NCBI RefSeq assembly: GCF_900240305.1
Contig: NZ_LT964854.1
Span: 186,001-250,000, forward strand
Length of the DNA stretch: 64,000 bases
Direction: 5' to 3'
DNA from: Ottowia massiliensis
Lineage (GTDB): Bacteria; Pseudomonadota; Gammaproteobacteria; Burkholderiales; Burkholderiaceae_C
Under the pieces are notes generated by a model. It made no database searches, was not told the origin of the DNA, and worked only from the letters and a program-made list of their open reading frames with translations. The position numbers and the translations under genes were made by a program. This document shows, piece after piece, positions 49,706-57,322 of the stretch (the stretch's first letter is position 1; each line of letters begins with the position of its first letter).

Positions 49706-50062
49706 ATGAGGTATTCATTTATCGTTTCTTTTATCTCTCTGGCTGTGTTTATGCCCATGCGGTCTGATTATTCTTCCCGTGCGGAATCATATAAAATTCT
49801 GGAGCATCTCGAACGCACAAAAAAGGAAATAGAAGCAAGATTCATGAACCAACGCGATCATGTGAACATTGGGAAAGATGTTTCGATAGAATCAAGCTCA
49901 ATAATTGGAAGAGCATTTGTTTCTCCTGATTGGATTATCTTTGCGCAAGGTGAAGCGCATGGGCAGATAATGATATTGATACCGTCATATTCAAATGGGA
50001 AGATGAGTTGGAGTTGCTGGGGCGGCTCATTTAAAGATGTACCATTTCAGTGTCGCAATTAA
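49706..50062 (+). CDS. Small pilin-like secreted protein
   Basis: 118 residues from ATG 49706. A hydrophobic N-terminus (MRYSFIVSFISLAVFM) is followed by DYSSRAESYKILEHLERTKK, like the helix start of type IV pilins (DYxxRAxVSE). The end, MSWSCWGGSFKDVPFQCR, looks like a pilin disulfide loop (WxC...PxxCR). A pilin leader Gly-Phe cut site is not clear. It lies between Rhs cassettes and could be a second immunity gene or cargo. AT-rich. Confidence 0.5.
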   Translation: MRYSFIVSFISLAVFMPMRSDYSSRAESYKILEHLERTKKEIEARFMNQRDHVNIGKDVSIESSSIIGRAFVSPDWIIFAQGEAHGQIMILIPSYSNGKMSWSCWGGSFKDVPFQCRN

Positions 50063-50142
50063 TTCGACAGCATCTGCTGAACAAGAAGCAGGCATGTCAA
50101 TAGGGCGGCAAAAGTGGCCTTGCTGCTTGATCAGTATGAAAA

Positions 50143-50168
50143 GTTTGCTATCAATCAAGGAGCAAAAT
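50143..50168 (-). repeat. Family-1 repeat fragment at the second cassette junction
   Basis: TTTGCTATCAATCAAGGAGCAAAATC matches the right end of minus-oriented family-1 copies (compare 17376-17397). It directly precedes the Rhs core copy. Confidence 0.45.
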
Positions 50169-50185
50169 CATGATGATGGGATGGC

Positions 50186-51061
50186 TTGGACGACCCGCTC
50201 AACCGGCGCATAGGCAAAAAGAAGAACGGCCAGCTGCAATACGGGCTGATCTACCAGGACAGCCTGCGCCCCATTGCCGACACCGACGAAAACGGCCAGC
50301 TCAAAAGCATTTATCTCTACGCAGACAAAGGCAACGCGCCCACGGCCATGCTCAGGGCAGACAAGAGCTACCTGATCATCAGCGACCACCTGGGCAGCGT
50401 GCGGCAAGTCATCGACACGCAAACGGGAGAAATTGCGCAGCAGCTGGACTATGACGCCTGGGGCCAGGTCACCGAAGACAGCAGGCCGGGCTTTCAGCCG
50501 TTTGGCTTTGCTGGCGGCCTGCATGACCCGGATACGCGGCTGACGCGCTTTGGGGCGCGCGACTATGACGCCGAAACGGGAAGATGGACGGCCAAGGATC
50601 CCATCCTCTTTGACGGAGGCGATTCGAACCTTTATGGGTATGTTTTGCAGGATCCGGTGAATCTGATTGACCGCAGTGGAGCAAGTCCTGAAGATACGCA
50701 AAAAATTGTGGATACTTTTAATCGTGTAGTAGCGGAAATGAATAGGAATGGTGAAAGGCTTCCTTTTTCGGGAAGATTGGGAGGGATTATAAATAATAGT
50801 TTTTCCTATACAAATGGACGCGATATCTTAGTTAAAGCCAGAGGGCAAGGCACTTTAATTTGTGGCGAGCAATGGGATAGAGTAGCTACAGAATTATATA
50901 AACTTGATCTGGATGATCCATGGGAATTCAGAGACAAACCAACATTCGGACATCTGTTTGGCGAAGCAGTCCCAAGCAATCCAAAGGATAATATAATTTA
51001 TTTGGATCCATGGAAAAATACTATCACATTCATGGGGCCGCACATATGGTCAGTAAGATGA
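50186..51061 (+). CDS. Orphan Rhs C-terminal cassette 2 with papain-like toxin tip
   Basis: The core copy begins at 50192 with GACCCGCTCAACCGG; no ATG is in frame (TTG 50186 only), so it looks silent unless recombined into the main Rhs gene. It repeats the main core almost exactly through ARDYDAETGRWTAKDP and QDPVNLIDRSG. The tip then changes fully: GASPEDTQKIVDTFNRV, ICGEQWDRV (Cys), FGHLFGEAVP (His), IIYLDPWKNT (Asp). A Cys, His and Asp in this order fit a papain-like peptidase fold used by several polymorphic toxins. Catalysis is inferred. It overlaps the next gene by ATGA. Confidence 0.72.
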   Translation: MDDPLNRRIGKKKNGQLQYGLIYQDSLRPIADTDENGQLKSIYLYADKGNAPTAMLRADKSYLIISDHLGSVRQVIDTQTGEIAQQLDYDAWGQVTEDSRPGFQPFGFAGGLHDPDTRLTRFGARDYDAETGRWTAKDPILFDGGDSNLYGYVLQDPVNLIDRSGASPEDTQKIVDTFNRVVAEMNRNGERLPFSGRLGGIINNSFSYTNGRDILVKARGQGTLICGEQWDRVATELYKLDLDDPWEFRDKPTFGHLFGEAVPSNPKDNIIYLDPWKNTITFMGPHIWSVR

Positions 51062-51474
51062 AAGAAAAAGTAATTCAGCATACAATTGTTGGCCTGAGTT
51101 GCATGCTATTTTGCATTGCATTTTATATCGGCCACTGTTTACCGGATTGGGTGGTATATTTAATGGCGTGGCTGTCATTAATCTTGTTTACATGGATGAC
51201 ATACATATATAAAATATATCTTTATACATTATTTGCCGCCATCATTGTTTTTATTATGCCGACATATACTGGAGCTCATGTTTTTTGGAAATATACTGAT
51301 CCATTAAATATAAAACATTCAGAAAGATTTAATACAGATAACACATCAGGGACAATAGTCTTTTTTAAAGATGAGTCAGTAGTTTTGTTCTTGGATAATG
51401 GGCAATGTATATCGAAATATAGAATTGCCGAATTTTATTGTAGATATTACAAGAAAAAATTGAATATAAAATAA
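51058..51474 (+). CDS. Putative membrane immunity protein 2
   Basis: 138 residues; ATG 51058 overlaps the stop of the toxin tip (ATGA). An upstream ATG at 51010 is inside the tip and less likely. Three helices: VGLSCMLFCIAFYIG, VVYLMAWLSLILFTWMTYI and LYTLFAAIIVFIMPTY, then a soluble tail. Coupled, small, AT-rich: the usual form of an Rhs immunity gene. A membrane immunity suggests a toxin acting at or beyond the membrane, but that is only an inference. Confidence 0.65.
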   Translation: MKEKVIQHTIVGLSCMLFCIAFYIGHCLPDWVVYLMAWLSLILFTWMTYIYKIYLYTLFAAIIVFIMPTYTGAHVFWKYTDPLNIKHSERFNTDNTSGTIVFFKDESVVLFLDNGQCISKYRIAEFYCRYYKKKLNIK

Positions 51475-51540
51475 GCTGCGATGGTTTGTTGCTGAGGCCG
51501 TGATAAAGAGCACGATTTTGCGAAATAATTAAATAGTCAA

Positions 51541-52746
51541 GTGAATATTTTGATTGCACTAATCAATTTTAGGAAAGTCATTGCGTGTTGCACTTACGAC
51601 AGCCTGGGCAACCTGCGCTTGGTCACCCTGCCCGATGGCGCGCAAATCGAATACCTGATCGACCCGCTCAACCGGCGCATAGGCAAAAAGAAGAACGGCC
51701 AGCTGCAATACGGGCTGATCTACCAGGACAGCCTGCGCCCCATTGCCGACACCGACGAAAACGGCCAGCTCAAAAGCATTTATCTCTACGCAGACAAAGG
51801 CAACGTGCCCACGGCCATGCTCAGGGCAGACAAGAGCTACCTGATCATCAGCGACCACCTGGGCAGCGTGCGGCAAGTCATCGACACGCAAACGGGCGAG
51901 ATCGCGCAGCAGCTGGACTATGACGCCTGGGGTCAGGTCACCGAAGACAGCAGGCCGGGCTTTCAGCCGTTTGGCTTTGCTGGCGGCCTGCATGACCCGG
52001 ACACGTAGCTGACGCGCTTTGGCGCGCGCGACTATGACGCCGAAACGGGAAGATGGACAGCCAAGGATCCCATCCTCTTTGACGGAGGCGATTCGAACCT
52101 TTATGGGTATGTCTTGCAGGATCCGGTGAATATTACGGATATGNAGCTGACGCGCTTTGGCGCGCGCGACTATGACGCCGAAACGGGAAGATGGACAGCC
52201 AAGGATCCCATCCTCTTTGACGGAGGCGATTCGAACCTTTATGGGTATGTCTTGCAGGATCCGGTGAATATTACGGATATGGCTGGATTGTCTCCATTGT
52301 CTCCGGCATTATGCAATGCATTATGGAAGATGGCTGAATATCCAGAAAGCCCCTGGATTGCTGGCGTTCCAATGCAATATGAGAATCTTACGCAAGAACA
52401 GAATTTTTTGGAAGAGGCAGGTGTATCTAAAACAATTAATGGGTTTACTGTTGATGGTGTCGACCTTCAATATGTTGCAGTCGCGCATAGAGCCATCAGA
52501 GGCACAGGAAGATACCTCCAGGCTGATCAAAGGGCGGCTGCCGGGCATTTACTAGCCGCCATGGGAACTATATATTCAATGATGGGATCGGCAGCTTCAG
52601 CATATAGAGATAATACTGGATCCCAAGCATGGATGACAGATATTTCGGCGGACATCAAGGGAATTTACATGGGATTCAACGCTGCGTTGCAAAATAATTT
52701 TCAGGATTATGTTGCGCAACGATGTCCTCAAATGTGCAGCAGATAG
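51541..52746 (+). pseudogene. Orphan Rhs C-terminal cassette 3, broken by a stop and an assembly duplication
   Basis: The core copy starts at 51595 (TACGACAGCCTGGGC) and runs to DPDT, then TAG at 52006-52008 replaces the CAG seen in the main copy. The next 138 bases occur twice (52007-52143 and 52145-52281) joined by one N, so the frame resumes only in the second copy: LTRFGARDYDAETGRWTAKD, DPVNITDMAG. The tip begins LSPLSPALCNALWKMAEY, includes TINGFTVDGVDLQYVAVAH and ends QDYVAQRCPQMCSR at 52746. I do not recognise the toxin. Only GTG 51541 could start it. Confidence 0.7.
52007..52281 (+). repeat. Perfect 137-bp tandem duplication joined by an N
   Basis: Units 52007-52143 and 52145-52281 are identical from AGCTGACGCGCTTTGG to ATTACGGATATG. 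The single N at 52144 sits at the join. Most likely two overlapping contig ends placed side by side. Confidence 0.85.
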
Positions 52747-52751
52747 TTCTT

Positions 52752-53156
52752 ATGAAAAATGTTATATGGCTATTCATTTTTGTTTGTTTTGGTGTGTTGG
52801 CTGCTATAGCAGGAGATTTTGCATCCAGCATGCTTGGCGTTATATTCGGATGGTATATAATAATATCCGTCTTTAGGATACCTGTAAGCATTTTCAAAAA
52901 AAGATGGAAAAAATGTGTATGGTTACTTGTGGGTGTATCATATTGCGTTTGTTATTTATGCTTGATGTCGTATTCGGCAGATGAAAATCAAATGATACTT
53001 GAGTCAGAGTATTCTCATTGGGATGGAGAACAACTCAGAAATGGTGTTATTACAATAAGATCATTATTATTTTCTAGTGATTATAATATAATTAGAGGCA
53101 AGGAATGTACATACATTGTATCGGCATCTTACTCGTTAATGAAACAAGAAAAATAA
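52752..53156 (+). CDS. Putative membrane immunity protein 3
   Basis: 134 residues from ATG 52752, five bases after the cassette 3 stop (ATG 52722 inside the tip is an alternative). Helices WLFIFVCFGVLAAIAG, MLGVIFGWYIIISVF and WLLVGVSYCVCYLCLM, then a polar tail ending SASYSLMKQEK. AT-rich. Inferred immunity partner of cassette 3 from position and shape only. Confidence 0.6.
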   Translation: MKNVIWLFIFVCFGVLAAIAGDFASSMLGVIFGWYIIISVFRIPVSIFKKRWKKCVWLLVGVSYCVCYLCLMSYSADENQMILESEYSHWDGEQLRNGVITIRSLLFSSDYNIIRGKECTYIVSASYSLMKQEK

Positions 53157-53195
53157 TAACGGTATGCGAGTGGCGAAATACATGACTGAACAAGA

Positions 53196-53609
53196 ATGTT
53201 ATATATTGCAAATTGGGTGGAATTGCTCAATCGAACCATGAGCAAATATTGTGGCGATTCAAGACTCGCCCACAGTGATCTCATGGAACAGAGAATTGCC
53301 ATCGGATGGGAAGCATTATCGCAGCATGGAAATGATTTAAGGATTGCTGAAAACTATATAACCTCTTATAGTGGCGTAATGAATCCAGCTGCCGGAGAAA
53401 ATACACCAAGACTACTCGCCTACTTAGCGATTGGAGTTGGCGCAACACCTGTTTGGCAAGGTATAAGAATGCTGGAAAATATCGCGGGACATGAATTGCA
53501 GTCTCCTGCCAGTATAGAAGCACTCGCCGCTGGCTACCAAGGTGCAAATGATGCCTTACTGAATTACTATCGGGGAGAAGGTTATTATGAATGCGGCTGC
53601 CAAAGATAA
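53196..53609 (+). CDS. Toxin-tip remnant or orphan effector 4
   Basis: 137 residues, helical, starting MLYIANWVELLNRTMSKY. No Rhs core copy precedes it. Contains IAIGWEALSQHGNDLRIAEN and AAGENTPRLLAYLAIG, with a C-terminal GEGYYECGCQR. Overlap of 23 bases with the next gene mirrors toxin-immunity pairs. It may be the tail of a cassette whose core has been lost. Not recognised. Confidence 0.45.
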   Translation: MLYIANWVELLNRTMSKYCGDSRLAHSDLMEQRIAIGWEALSQHGNDLRIAENYITSYSGVMNPAAGENTPRLLAYLAIGVGATPVWQGIRMLENIAGHELQSPASIEALAAGYQGANDALLNYYRGEGYYECGCQR

Positions 53610-53934
53610 GAAAAAAATAACATTAACATACGGCATGTTCAGTGTGTTCATGATTTTTTTCATTTACTCTATGCATAAGATTGGATTCAATGATAAAAAT
53701 GCCATCTTATTTATTGTGGCGATCGTGAACCTGTTCGTTGCGTACAAGCGGAGAGGCTTTATCATAGTTGCCTTTGAATATTTTCTGATGGGGTTTATAA
53801 TATTCATGTCTGCTTTTAGTTTCTTGGATGGCGTGAGATCGCATGGTCCGGAAAATGATTTATTTAGAACTGCGATTGGCTCTACAATTTTCATTGCCTG
53901 TTGTTGGGCGAGCAGCGTATTGCTAAGGAAATAG
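53587..53934 (+). CDS. Putative membrane immunity protein 4
   Basis: 115 residues from ATG 53587. Four hydrophobic stretches: YGMFSVFMIFFIYSM, AILFIVAIVNLFVAY, FIIVAFEYFLMGFIIFMSAF and IGSTIFIACCWASSVLL. AT-rich. Overlaps the upstream frame. Probably the immunity partner of the remnant at 53196. Confidence 0.55.
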   Translation: MNAAAKDKKKITLTYGMFSVFMIFFIYSMHKIGFNDKNAILFIVAIVNLFVAYKRRGFIIVAFEYFLMGFIIFMSAFSFLDGVRSHGPENDLFRTAIGSTIFIACCWASSVLLRK

Positions 53935-53991
53935 ACAGGCTATAACTTTATAATGCCAGTCAATTTCAGAAAGAACACCGCCCATTTCACT

Positions 53992-54212
53992 TACGACAGC
54001 CTGGGCAACCTGCGCTTGGTCACCTTGCCCGATGGCGCGCAAATCGAATACCTGATCGATCCGCTCAACCGGCGCATAGGCAAAAAGAAGAACGGCCAGC
54101 TGTAATACGGACTGATCTATCAGGACAGCCTGCGCCCCATAGCTGATACCGACGAAGGCGGCCAGTTCAAAAGCATCTATCTGTACGCGGATAAAGGCAA
54201 TGCGCCTACAGC
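53992..54212 (+). pseudogene. Rhs core fragment 5 (no tip)
   Basis: TACGACAGCCTGGGCAACC to about GCCTACAGCG repeats the Rhs core. TAA at 54109-54111 replaces the CAA of the main copy (CAGCTG-TAA-TACGG), and the copy is more diverged (DEGGQFKS for DENGKLRS). It stops before the tip. The upstream CAATTTCAGAAAG resembles the sequence before cassette 3. Confidence 0.75.
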
Positions 54213-54546
54213 GTTCCAGGGCGAAAAAATTCTTCCCGCATGCTCATCAAGAGGGTTCAAGCGCATTGCTACCCGCAATGCGCGCTTTCACGGCTGGTTA
54301 GCAGCTGGTTTTCCGCTTGCAAACGCTCTAGAATTTGCGCGTCTGCGGCTGGGTGCCGGGTCATATATTTCCTTGAACCAATGCTCCTGTGAGCCTGGGT
54401 GGGGAATATCGTCTGGCTGGCGTGATCGTCTCGCGTCAGACGAACCCAAGGCCTTTCTGACCCCGCCCCCCTGAACCCCCGGTTCAGGATGCCGGCCCGG
54501 CGGCAGCCGCAGACACCTTTTCCGCTCTCTTTCGTCCTCTTTCCCC
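54213..54546. other. Gene-free stretch right of the Rhs array
   Basis: No convincing gene. It begins where the Rhs copy ends and is followed by a terminator-like hairpin. I see no repeat of either family. Confidence 0.5.
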
Positions 54547-54568
54547 AAGCCGCTTCGCCGGCTTTTTT
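54547..54568 (+). terminator. Terminator-like hairpin before the TauE-type gene
   Basis: AAGCCG (54547-54552) pairs with CGGCTT (54559-54564) and is followed by T's. Only 20 bases before the next gene's ATG. Confidence 0.6.
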
Positions 54569-54588
54569 ATTGCCCGGAGCACGCCGCC

Positions 54589-55401
54589 ATGCCTCTTGAG
54601 CCGATGTCCATTGCCCTGCTTGCGCTGCTGGGATTGCTGGGGGGCTTCATGGCGGGGCTGCTGGGCATTGGCGGGGGGATGATTCTGGTGCCGTTTACTT
54701 CGGCCATTCTGGCTGCGCAGGGCGTGGGAGCGGAGCTGGCGCTGAAGATGGCAATCGCCACTTCGATGGCGACCATTGTTTTCACTTCCATCAGCAGCGT
54801 GCGCGCGCATCACAGGCGGGGCGCGGTGCGCTGGGATCTGGTCCGGCGTCTGGCGCCGGGCATCGTGGCGGGTGCGGCGCTGGCCAGCCTGGGGGCGTTT
54901 GCCCTCATCAAGGGGCCTGCGCTGGGGGTGGTGTTCGCGGTTTTCGTGTTTTTTTCGGGCACGCAGATGCTGCTGAACAAAAAGCCCGCCGCCACGCGCC
55001 AGCTGCCCGGCGCCGCGGGGCTGGCAGGCATGGGCGGCGTGATTGGCTTTTTGTCGGGGCTGGTGGGCGCGGGCGGCGGGTTTGTGTCGGTGCCGTTCAT
55101 GACCTGGTGCAACGTGCCCATTCATCAAGCGGTGGCAACCAGCGCGGCGCTGGGCTTTCCGATTGCGCTGGCCAATACGGCGGGCTATGTCGCGGGCGGG
55201 CAGTCCGTCGGCGGGCTGCCCGCCTGGTCGCTGGGCTATGTGTGGCTGCCCGCGCTGGCGGCCATTGCCTCGTGCAGCGTGCTCATGGCCCCGCTGGGCG
55301 CGCGCGCGGCCCATGCACTGCCGGTGGGCAAGCTCAAGCGCGTGTTTGGCCTGGTGCTTTACGCGCTGGGCGCGTACATGCTGCACAAGACGCTGGGCTG
55401 A
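54589..55401 (+). CDS. TauE/SafE family sulfite or organic anion exporter
   Basis: 270 residues from ATG 54589. Eight-helix inner-membrane protein in two homologous halves. Half marks: LLGLLGGFMAGLLGIGGGMILVP and GFLSGLVGAGGGFVSVPF (the GIGGG and GAGGG loops). In between SIATSMATIVFTS-like and ATSAALGFPIALANTAGYV segments also mirror each other. The family exports sulfite, sulfoacetate or related anions; the substrate is not predictable. Single gene. Confidence 0.92.
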   Translation: MPLEPMSIALLALLGLLGGFMAGLLGIGGGMILVPFTSAILAAQGVGAELALKMAIATSMATIVFTSISSVRAHHRRGAVRWDLVRRLAPGIVAGAALASLGAFALIKGPALGVVFAVFVFFSGTQMLLNKKPAATRQLPGAAGLAGMGGVIGFLSGLVGAGGGFVSVPFMTWCNVPIHQAVATSAALGFPIALANTAGYVAGGQSVGGLPAWSLGYVWLPALAAIASCSVLMAPLGARAAHALPVGKLKRVFGLVLYALGAYMLHKTLG

Positions 55402-55439
55402 CAGGCGCATCGGACTCGGGCGTTCCGGACGCCTGGAAG

Positions 55440-55528
55440 CATCAAAAGCAGGAGCAGATTTGATAGGGGTGAAATGCCGCTCATCGCCCGTTCCACTAGG
55501 ATATCATGCTATGAATAGCGGAGCGAAA
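55440..55528 (-). repeat. Family-1 dispersed repeat, copy 10
   Basis: CATCAAAAGCAGGAGCAGATTTG, then CCACTAGGATATCATGCTATG and GGAGCGAAAT. Lies between convergent genes. Confidence 0.8.
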
Positions 55529-55610
55529 TAGCGGCCTGTTTTCTGCCGATGGCCCTGCCTGCGCCATCCGCTTTTTTCTCCCCCCTGATAGCTAGGCCGC
55601 GAGCGCGCTT

Positions 55611-56909
55611 TCAGCTGCCAGCGGAGCCGCCGCTTTCGCCCTGCTCCATGCGCCGCAGCGCGCGCGAGGCAAAGCCCAGCAGCATGACCAGCCCGCCGCA
55701 CGCGCCCAGCAGCACGAACAGCCAGCGCGATCCCAAGGCCTCGCCCAGCGGCGCGGCCAGCGCCAGGCCCACGGGGCCGGCCAGGCCGATGAGCGTGTTC
55801 AGCAGCGACAGCACCCGGCCTTGCAAATGGTTGGGCACCGCGCTTTGCAGCATGGCCATGAAAGGGGCGTTGCCCACGGCAAACGTCAGGCCGCTTAATA
55901 GCCAGAAGGCCGCGCCCAGACCGAACTGGTCTGCCGGGGCCAGCGCCGTGAGCGCCATCGTCAGGCCCGAAAGGGCAAAGCCCCACAAAAACCAGCGCAT
56001 GCGCCGCTGCGGCGCGAAGGCGGCCACGAAAGCGCCCCCGGCGATCATGCCGATGCCGCTCAGGCTCTCCATCAGCGCCACCTGATTCGCGTCGCCCGCA
56101 AAGTGCGTTTTCACCAGCAGCGGCACCAGCGTGAACAGCGGCATCACGCACATCACCGCCGCGCCGATCAGGGCATAGAGCTGGCGCAGCGCCGCGTGCC
56201 GCCACACGGCTTGCACGCCCTCGCGCCACTCGCGCCACAGGCTGCGCCACCCGCCGCCGCGCGCGGCCCTGGGCTGCGGAATGGTGAAAAACAACAGCGG
56301 CGCAATGCCCAGGAGCGCCGTCGCCACATCAATGGCCAGCGCCCAGCCCAGCGGCATGGCGCTCATGGCCAGCGCCCCCAGCGGCGGCGCGCCCACGGTC
56401 ATGATGCCCATGAGCGACTGGTTCAGCCCCGCCGCGCGCGGCAGAAAGTAGCCCGGCACCAGCATGGCCGTGCTGGCCGCCGCCGCTGGCTGCTGAAACG
56501 CCTGCATGGCGCTGCGCACAGCCAGCATGGCGTAGATGTGCCACAGCTGCACGCGCTGCGTGAGAAACAGCGCAATCAGCACCGCCATGCACGCCGCGCT
56601 CACCAAATCAGAAGCCGCCATCAGCCAGCGGCGGCTGTAGCGGTCGGCCAGCGTGCCGCCCAGCGGCCCCAGCAGCGCCTGCGGCAGCAGGGCCGCCAGC
56701 GCCGCTGCGCCTAGCGCCGCCGCGCTGCCCGTGGTATCGGTAATCCACCACAGCAGCACAAATTGCGTGAGCGCCGAACCCGTGAGCGACAGCGCCTGGC
56801 CCGTGAAAATGGCCCCGAAGCGCAGCTTCCACGGCTGCCCCTCGGCCACGCCTGCCGCGCTGGCTTCGCCGTCCTGCCGCGCAATCCTTTCAGCGCTCAT
56901 GCCGTCCAC
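55611..56909 (-). CDS. MFS transporter (MFS_3/EntS-like)
   Basis: 432 residues from ATG 56909 (56900 also possible). Twelve predicted helices. Marks: LTGSALTQFVLLWWITD, LLGPLGGTLADRYSRRWLM (the MFS loop between helices 2 and 3), MQAFQQPAAAASTAMLVP, and LLNTLIGLAGPVGLALAAPLG. This subgroup resembles the enterobactin exporter EntS and drug efflux members. Substrate unknown. It overlaps the small gene at 56897 by about 13 bases. Confidence 0.9.
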   Translation of the reverse strand: MDGMSAERIARQDGEASAAGVAEGQPWKLRFGAIFTGQALSLTGSALTQFVLLWWITDTTGSAAALGAAALAALLPQALLGPLGGTLADRYSRRWLMAASDLVSAACMAVLIALFLTQRVQLWHIYAMLAVRSAMQAFQQPAAAASTAMLVPGYFLPRAAGLNQSLMGIMTVGAPPLGALAMSAMPLGWALAIDVATALLGIAPLLFFTIPQPRAARGGGWRSLWREWREGVQAVWRHAALRQLYALIGAAVMCVMPLFTLVPLLVKTHFAGDANQVALMESLSGIGMIAGGAFVAAFAPQRRMRWFLWGFALSGLTMALTALAPADQFGLGAAFWLLSGLTFAVGNAPFMAMLQSAVPNHLQGRVLSLLNTLIGLAGPVGLALAAPLGEALGSRWLFVLLGACGGLVMLLGFASRALRRMEQGESGGSAGS

Positions 56910-57097
56910 AGCTTGGCGGCGAAGGCCAGAAACAAAGCGCCCACGCCGCCCTTGCCCACGGCCCCGCCCTTGCGGTAGCGCGCGCCCACGAGCTGCACCA
57001 TCATCGACGGGAAAAACAGCAGCCCTTTCAGATTGAGCAGCGCCACCAGCACGGCGGCGGCAATGGTGAAGGTAACGGTGTCTGTAATGCCGAACAT
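56897..57097 (-). pseudogene. LysE/LeuE-type exporter with two large internal deletions
   Basis: 66 residues from ATG 57097 (family members have about 205-215). MFGITDTVTFTIAAAVLVALL matches the LeuE N-terminus. The next piece, NLKGLLFFPSMMVQ, matches the middle motif (NPKAILFxxSFFxQ). The end, VGKGGVGALFLAFAAKLWTA, matches the last helix (GALFVGFAARLA). Two pieces of roughly 90 and 45 residues are missing in frame. It probably makes a dead mini-protein, though two helices could still insert in the membrane. It overlaps the following MFS gene. Confidence 0.6.
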
Positions 57098-57210
57098 GGC
57101 ATGGCTCCGGTCAGAACGCAAAAAAGGCAAGGCGTGAGCAGGCCAGCCTGCAGCGCGGGCAGATTTTCGCCGGACGGCATGCGCAAGAACCGGGCCCGCC
57201 AGCCGCCATC

Positions 57211-57300
57211 CATCAAAAACAGGAGCGGATTTGAGCGCCCTGAAATGCCGTTTCGCGCACTTTCCACTAGGACATCATGCTATGGATTCAGGAGCTGAAA
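57211..57300 (-). repeat. Family-1 dispersed repeat, copy 11
   Basis: CATCAAAAACAGGAGCGGATTTG, then GCGCACTTTCCACTAGGACATCATGCTATGG and CAGGAGCTGAAA. Strong match. Confidence 0.82.
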
Positions 57301-57322
57301 AGCCTGCGCAAGAGCAAGGCAA

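Noticed and set aside
54288..54548. 86-codon minus-strand frame right of the Rhs array
   Set aside because: Charged random-looking translation with no ribosome site; it overlaps the terminator before the TauE-type gene.
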